The position numbers and the translations under genes are program-made. The notes under the pieces are model-generated. The model saw only the letters and a list, made by a program, of their open reading frames with translations. It was not told the origin of the DNA and searched no databases. Shown here piece by piece: positions 57,688 through 64,000 of a stretch of 64,000 nt of DNA. Where the stretch lies: the NCBI GenBank assembly GCA_940671915.1, contig CALNVZ010000641.1, positions 8,342,779 to 8,406,778 on the forward strand. The letters are read 5' to 3'. Every line of letters starts with the position of its first letter. Positions within the stretch are counted from its first letter, which is position 1. Source of the stretch: Paracentrotus lividus (lineage: Eukaryota > Echinodermata > Echinoidea > Camarodonta > Echinidae).

Positions 57688-59330
57688 GAATCTTTATTTC
57701 CTTTTTGTCTCGCCTGAACGAAGTTCCGCAGAGATCAAGTAATCACTTTTCCTCTTGGTCTGTGGGTCTGTTACGAAAATGTCAAAGTTTTTAGTTTTTG
57801 TTTAACTTGCTCTCATTTCTTTATTTCTGCATCTAAGTGTTCACACTTAATACAAATGATACTACCAAATATGTGTTGATAAGGATGATGTGGTCAAAGG
57901 TCATCTAGGGGTCAAAAGGTCAAATGATATGAGGCCATCTGTTACACTGTAACGAAAATGTTAAAAATTTTGTTTAACTTGCTCTCATTTCTTTATTTTT
58001 CCATCAATTGTGTTCACACTTGGTACAAATGATTCTTGGGTAATACATGTATGGCATGCCCACAGATGTACAAAAAAGGCACGCATTGCACATGTAGCTT
58101 TCTTAAGAATGTCTCCACACCTACGCGTATGTTGATTATACTAATTAGTTGTAAGTTCCTGTTTTTTTTAAAGTAAAATTCATAGAAATGTTTTACCTTT
58201 GGAAATGACATTGTTTTACAGCATCTAATACAGTGTAACTATAGAATATAGTATAGAAATGCATAATACTGCGACTGCCAAATCACCTCACAATAAATAA
58301 GATTTTGTTGATTACAAGTTTCCCTGTATTCTTCTTTTCTGTAATCTGCACAGTAAGATGCAGATGCAGTTTATTTACTACATAGTTTACTATGTCGCCT
58401 TGCCCAGAGCATTCTGTATTTACAAATGTTGCGTAAATGGTGAAAAATGGAGTGATAAACATAGTGTTCATGTATACATGTTTTTTACAAATGCAAGTCT
58501 TTCATCAAATTCAAATATACAAATATAAAGAACTTGATAGAATTGATAGTGTTAGAATTAAAAGTTAGAGTTAAATTACATGTTTACATATTCAGTTACA
58601 TGTCATTTATAATGATCTGTGGAAAATTTATTTTGAGGTATTTATTTATTTATTTTGGCCTCAGATAAGATCTTCTATATGCATGGCACATAAAAAAAAT
58701 TCACTAATTTTAGGCTCTTTTATATCAAAATTTTTCGGCTGGCATTGTTCAATGAGTTTAGTATATCGTCTATATACTATAGACACTGCCCCTGCCCGCC
58801 AAATTTTCAGGGTTTTTGGAGGACGTCTAGTGGTATCCCTGTAAATTACATGTTTACATATTCAATTACATGTGATTTATAATGATCAGATCAGTGGAAA
58901 CATATTCAAGTAATACATGTATATAATTAATATGTAGATATAAAGTGTAAGATGGGAATTTATGGGATTTTATACGGATTCATACAATTCTGAAGTGAAG
59001 TGATTTTTGAGTGCTTTTTTCCCCCTTCTAATAATTGAATTATTAAATATATATATATATTTATGTTATATGAAATGTAAATATGTTGTATGCGAGCTTT
59101 GGTACTGTGATACGTGTACCTATGAAATAAATGGTTTTATTGTACATAATATGAACTTTTAGACATCCAGATTTATCTAAAATATTCCTAATGAACAGAA
59201 TTATGCATTATGGAAACTTCCACTATTTGATATTGTCTTGACTTCCAGGCTCTTGAGCCAAAGTTTACAAGTATTCTCTATTTCCGTCCATTGTATTGTG
59301 AAGTGTTTTGCAAATAAAGTTCTATGCCTT
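57688..59330 (+). other. Probable 3' UTR with AATAAA signals
   Basis: No coding sequence. Polyadenylation-type AATAAA occurs at 58292, 59126 and 59313. A roughly 190-bp tandem pair (about 57765-57860 and 57950-58035, 'aacttgctctcatttctttatt', 'gttcacactt') lies inside, preceded by GTCTCGCCTGAACGAAGTTC. Confidence 0.55.
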
Positions 59331-59730
59331 GACTAAACAGGTCTCTGTGTTCTATAATTCATCCGTATCTTTTATTTAGTTATTAGTAATGAGGAGAGGG
59401 GTGTGTGTTGTGTGTGTGTGTGTGTGTGTGTAGGTGAGTTTTTTTTTCTTGAGGGTACAAAGGGAGAGTTGTTGATTAGGCGAGAGTGTGTGCAGTGTAG
59501 GTGGGTAGGTGAGGGTTTGTAGGGATTACAGGTGAGAGGAGATTGGTGTGGCGTGAGGAGGGTGTGTTTATGTTTGGTGTGTGTGTGTGCTGTGTGTTGT
59601 TGCTTTAGAGTGATAAGGTTTGAGGGATTTAAAATGGAGGGAGTGGGTGAGGAGGTGTGTGTGTAATGTGTATATTGGTGAGCGTTTGTTTGAAGGGATT
59701 AAAGTAGGGAGCGGGTGTGGGAGGGTGTGA
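59102..59730 (+). repeat. UTR-end duplication, copy A
   Basis: From 'gtactgtgatacgtg' through 'ccttgactaaacagg' into a GT/GGGA-rich tract. Matches 60803-61460 almost base for base, except for mostly one-base gains and losses. Confidence 0.9.
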
Positions 59731-60802
59731 GAGTGTTGAAAGAGAGATAGGGTATTTTATAAGAAGTAGCATTGTGGTGATATGTCTATGTTGTTGATTA
59801 TGTTTAATTATGCTAGCCACGTTTCATCTGTCTTACTCTATATTTTATGTGCTAGTAGTAATTTCTGATCGAGTTCAATGATAAAACTCACAAGCTAGTT
59901 GTAAACGCACTTTTGAGCTTTCATGGGCCCGAACCAAGATTCCTCGAATTTCACTAACTTACTAATAGCATATTTTGAAATTGAAAAAAAAATACCAATC
60001 CAATCAATACTTGGAAAAGGGTAGGGTGCATGAACGGCTCAACCATCCACATAATCAAAACTAAGAATACCATGTAATATTATCAGATGTCTGTTTTTAG
60101 ACTAGTCCTCATTCTCAAGACATCTGTACAACTTTATATCAATTTTAATAATAAATTAACCCAAAGTTAATCTCCAAAAAGCTAAGCTATTTTACGTATT
60201 GAGCTCTGATTACTCATCCTATATTGGCATAACGTACGTTATCTCTTGAAGGGATACAATTTTTAAAGAAATAATAAAATTCAGATGCAGGTCATCGAAT
60301 CTTTCACGATCACAATGTGTCACATCTCTATCCATGGTATAGTTCTCGTAGTTTTCCCTGTATATATGGTTGTACATATTGATACTGATCATCCTACCGT
60401 GAGACACAGAACGTGTAGTAGACTGTCGAATCCTTTTGAGCTTTGGCGCACATCAGCCATGTGAGTAGAGAGAAAAAAGAACAGATCGATTAGGATGTGA
60501 TCGGTAAGCAGTCACAAATATAAGTATTGCAATCTTCAAATTTTGTATGAGGAACGCGTCTGATTGAAGTGATGTGAAAAGTTATCTCTGCACTTCCAGG
60601 TGATGGCATCCTTTATTTATGCAACTGATAACTAGATGTTGTTTTTTTGAAAAATTTGTCACAGGAAGTTGTTCTTCAAGTTTAAAATGGTAACTTTGGG
60701 TTAACTATGGTTATCATGATATCTATATGTTTATCCTTGAGACATAGTACAGAAGGGAGTAAAAACACACAAAAGAACACAAACACATAAAAAACCGTCC
60801 GC
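59731..60802 (+). other. Unique AT-rich spacer between the two UTR copies
   Basis: No gene, repeat family or inverted ends could be recognised here. Confidence 0.5.
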
Positions 60803-61101
60803 GTACTGTGATACGTGTACCTATGAAATAAATGTGTTTTATTGTACATAATTGAACTTTTAGACATCCAGATTTTATCTAAAATATTCCTAATGAACAG
60901 AATTATGCATTATGGAAACTTCACTATTTTGATATTGTCTTGACTTCCAGGCTCTTGAGCCAAAGTTTACAAGTATTCTCTATTTCCGTCCATTGTATTG
61001 TGAAGTGTTTTTGCCAAATAAAGTTCTATGCCTTGACTAACAGGTCTCTGTGTTCTATAATTCATCCGTATCTTTTTATTTAGTTATTGTTATTGAGGGA
61101 G

Positions 61102-61133
<32 letters not shown>

Positions 61134-61460
61134 GTGAGTTTTTTTTTTCTTTAGGGATCAAAAGGGAGAGTGTGTGGATTAGGGAGAGTGTGGTGTGTGT
61201 GTGTGCGTGTAGGTGAGGGTTTGAGGGATTACAAGGGAGGGAGAGATGGTGTGGGTGAGGGAGGGTGTGTTTTTTATGTTTGTGTGTGTGTGTGTGGTGT
61301 GTGGGTAGTGTGGTGTGTGTGTAGGTGGAAGGGTTTGAGGGATTTAAAAAGGAGGGAGGAGGGGTGAGGGTGTGCGTGTGTGTGTGTGTATTAGGTGAGG
61401 TTATGTTTGAGGGATTAAAGATGTGGAAGCGGTGAGGGAGGGTGTGGGAGGGGTGGTGTG
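60803..61460 (+). repeat. UTR-end duplication, copy B
   Basis: Second copy, including both AATAAA signals and (GT)n at 61107-61131. The GT-rich part has loose ~60-bp units with 'gtttgagggatta'. His/Thr/Pro-rich minus-strand frames are compositional. Confidence 0.9.
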
Positions 61461-61618
61461 CAGGTTGTAAGATTTGTAGCCGCGTCACTATTATGCTGTC
61501 CGCCGAAAGTGGTTGAGGGAGGCGAGACAAACACGGATGGGCGGAAAACCCAAATTTTCTCTGACACGATGGCATTTACGAAAGCATCGCAAAAGCATCG
61601 GGCCATTTTGGAGTACTA

Positions 61619-62026
61619 CAGACTGTTTCAAAAAGAATGGAACAATAGGGGAAAGTAATTAAATTATGACTTCTTCTGAAATAATGTCTGTATTTGGTAC
61701 TACATTTTAAAAAAAAGTGTGCGGAGAGGAGCTGATCGATATTACACACATTTATTTTTCTGGAGCAATGAATTCGTGGCCACTATGCGCAAAACCTAAA
61801 TATAGACCATGGAAAAGCATGCCCAAAATAGATTTTCTTGATTATAGAAAAGTGATAATATCTCAAGATCTACAACACCAAATGAGATTTTTTTTTAAAA
61901 TAGTAAATGCTAAATAATGTCTGATGTTCCCCCTTTATAGAAATATTGAATACTATTAGATTGTGATTAATTTTTATAATTAAACAAAATGTTTTCCAAC
62001 TTTACCATTTTATTTGATACAGCCTG
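61619..62026. mobile_element. TA-flanked Tc1/mariner-like MITE (CAGACTGTTTCAAA ends)
   Basis: TA-CAGACTGTTTCAAAAAGAAT at left; right end complements CAGGCTGTATCAAATAAAAT and is followed by TA. Internal 'ggaaaagcatgcccaaaatag' holds no clear coding sequence. Confidence 0.7.
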
Positions 62027-62579
62027 TATAATTAGCAATCTTAAAACCACCATGACCATCGGTGGAGTTTTTTTCAGGCTTCGGCAGCAACTTCCGATGC
62101 ATCGGCAAAATCTTTGGCAGCCAAAAAAAAACTCCCGATGGAGTTGCGAAGGTTCACTTCGTTTGAGCATCGCAGAGGCAATGCGAAGGCAATGCGAGGG
62201 AAAGGCGAACCCGCCCGATGATCTGTTGAAGGCAACACGACGTCGTGACGCCTTCTTAATGCCATCATGTAGCCATCGTAGCATAGTATGATGACACAGA
62301 ATTGTCTTGTGGAATGAAAGAAGAATTTAGTGTTCCGCTCTGTATTCTTTGCCCTGGCCATCTATATCATTGTATATTGTTTGATTTTTAAAGTGTCATC
62401 TTTCCAATCTCATTTCTTTCGAGACCTGTAATGAAAATGAAATGGAAATTTGTAATGTCAAAATCCTTTCTATCGAAGCTGAAGGCAAAATAATTTTCTC
62501 CCCAGAAAAGGCTTCATTTCATCCATCTTTGAAACTTTAACGTTAACTTGATAATAAAAACATGATTATAACTATCATA

Positions 62580-62870
62580 TTCATGATGATACTGATGAAG
62601 GTGATGGTCATGATGGTGATGGCAGTTGTGAGATATGTTGGTGATGGCGGTGATGAAGATAATATATTTTTTTATATTAGTGGAGGATGGGGATTAGTAT
62701 GAAGTTGGTAGGGGTTGGTAGATTTCCTGGTGATGATGATGATGATGATGATGATGATGGCGATGGTGATGCAGGTGGTGGTTGTGATTATGCACGATGA
62801 TAATGAAGATGACGAGGATAATTGTAAGGGTGGTGAACAGCACCACCACCGCCACCGCCATCATCATCAT
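62580..62870 (+). repeat. (GAT)n/(CAC)n satellite
   Basis: Imperfect GAT array followed by a short CACCAC/ATCATC segment. Sequence from 62871 to 64000 shows no gene; G- and A-rich runs occur at 63720-63960. Confidence 0.9.
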
Positions 62871-64000
62871 TAATATCGTTGCCATTCGTTCTCTCTATAC
62901 CATGATTTAAGTTAAAGTCAAGTTCTAAAATAAACATATTTTTTTCACATATTTTCTCTAATCTGTCCAAAGTTCCTTTCTCGGACTTTCTTCAAAAATT
63001 TGCAACACCCCCAGAAGAATGGCCATTTCGTCATTTTTATTTTTATTTTGGGGCTCCCGTATTTTGTTTACGCGACCGCACCAAAGCAACCCTCCAGTCC
63101 TTTACTCCACAAGTAAACACGTTCTGAGGTGTAAGAGTATTAGTTATTGTTCTTTTAAGTTGAAATCTAATTATATCGGATTACAGGTTAAGACGTCGTT
63201 TTTGTCTATGGGGATGGTGTTGTTTCAAAGTTTATTTTGATTGGGATTGGGCAACATGAATTTTTTTAATTCGCATTTTTACACCCATGAAAATTTCTAT
63301 CTTTCCCATAAATTTTAATTAGTAAAATATCAGCAAAACATAAAAATCAAAATATATTAAGATCATCATCAGGGTAGTTAACCCAATTTATATTACCAGG
63401 GTTCTTGGGCCATGCAAGGCTATAATAATGAAAATTAGGGGGAAAATGATTAACAATTAAAGGGGTCTAAAGTTGTTCTTTTATCTTCTTATTTGCGGGT
63501 GATCAGCACAAAAGGTTGAACTACAATATTCCGAATTTTTTTCACGCAATCATACTTTTTGTGGTTCAACCCGTTTTCCGTCCCTCCCAGGGAAAACAAG
63601 GAGAAAACCCAGGACCGAGCCCGCGTTTATATTCCTTCCTGTAATATTGCGATTAAAGAACCAAAATAAAAAAAAAACCAAATCATAATAACAAGTACAC
63701 CTATAGAACGGCGTTTCTAGGGGGAAGGGGGGGCTGGTTCAGGGGTTTGGGTTGCGGTGGCTTAGGGGGGGGAGCAGTTGTCGAAAGATCGGAGGGGGGA
63801 GGGGGGAATTGACTTTGATCTCGCGGGTAATCCAAAAAGGGAGTAACCAAAATGAGAAGGAAAAAAAAAGAATGATCAACAAATGAGCATTCTATGGGGT
63901 GACAAAACTTTATTCGGAAAAAAAAAAATAAATCTTCGTGAAAGGGTTTGGAGAATGTAAGAGAAATACTACGCACACAGGGTCCAGAAAATAAAGCATA

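Larger units (their letters stand above)
55209..56215 (+). repeat. Minisatellite made from the E41 end and donor (about 25 units)
   Basis: The unit attattgtccaggtaatataatg (23 bp, with 19-21 bp variants) is the E41 tail IIVQ plus its GTAATA donor. It recurs about 25 times, broken by the inserts at 55443-55605 and 55721-55970. Most units keep CAG-GTAAT, so the array is a row of decoy donors. Confidence 0.9.

Noticed and set aside
61090-61575. His/Thr/Pro-rich minus-strand frame
   Set aside because: Antisense reading of GT-rich and GGGA-rich repeats in the duplicated UTR tail.
62074-62361. Overlapping frames on both strands in a GC-richer patch
   Set aside because: No motif, splice context or family recognised; probably an unclassified repeat.

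Overview
The window is animal nuclear DNA: AT-rich, with GT-AG introns, many small inverted-repeat transposons, trinucleotide satellites and frequent acatgta-type words. A deuterostome is likely, and a sea urchin or close relative is my best inference. No bacterial, viral or organellar gene organisation is visible.

Positions 1-57687 are filled by the 3' part of one large plus-strand gene. I could join 43 exons (7,452 nt, 2,483 codons plus stop) in one unbroken frame; the gene begins before base 1. The protein is the C-terminal part of a dynein heavy chain: end of AAA2, AAA3 (intact Walker A GPPGCGKT and Walker B LFVDDINLP), AAA4 (P-loop degenerated to GAIGSHLTT), stalk coiled coil 1, a microtubule-binding region with a His/Ser/Thr-rich insert, coiled coil 2, AAA5, AAA6 and the C-terminal domain, ending at the TAG at 57685. 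The sequence is too divergent for a standard axonemal or cytoplasmic heavy chain. A DNHD1-like (dynein heavy chain domain-containing protein 1) assignment is my inference.

The most striking feature is how this gene has been duplicated locally. At 14 of the 43 exons, a segment spanning one exon edge has been copied in tandem into the adjacent intron, giving 1 to about 25 extra partial exons. At seven exons the donor edge was copied (E2, E14, E16, E23, E27, E34, E41); there the true exon is always the first copy. At seven the acceptor edge was copied (E10, E13, E22, E25, E36, E39, E42); there the true exon is always the last copy. A few copies keep AG, GT and an open in-phase frame and could be cassette exons. 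Others would act as poison exons.

The introns also hold a 2.9 kb decayed PIF/Harbinger transposon (9521-12407) with a broken DDE transposase and a broken Myb/SANT-like partner gene. There are several families of short inverted-repeat elements: TTAA-flanked, TA-flanked Tc1/mariner-like, hAT-like CAGGGTTCCCA, and a GTGATGCATCAC family. (GAT)n/(ATC)n satellites occur in six introns, often beside duplicated exon edges, and again near the window's end.

Downstream of the stop (57688-64000) lie the 3' UTR with AATAAA signals, a near-identical second copy of the UTR end 1.7 kb further on, GT-rich tracts and more small transposons. I found no second host gene there.
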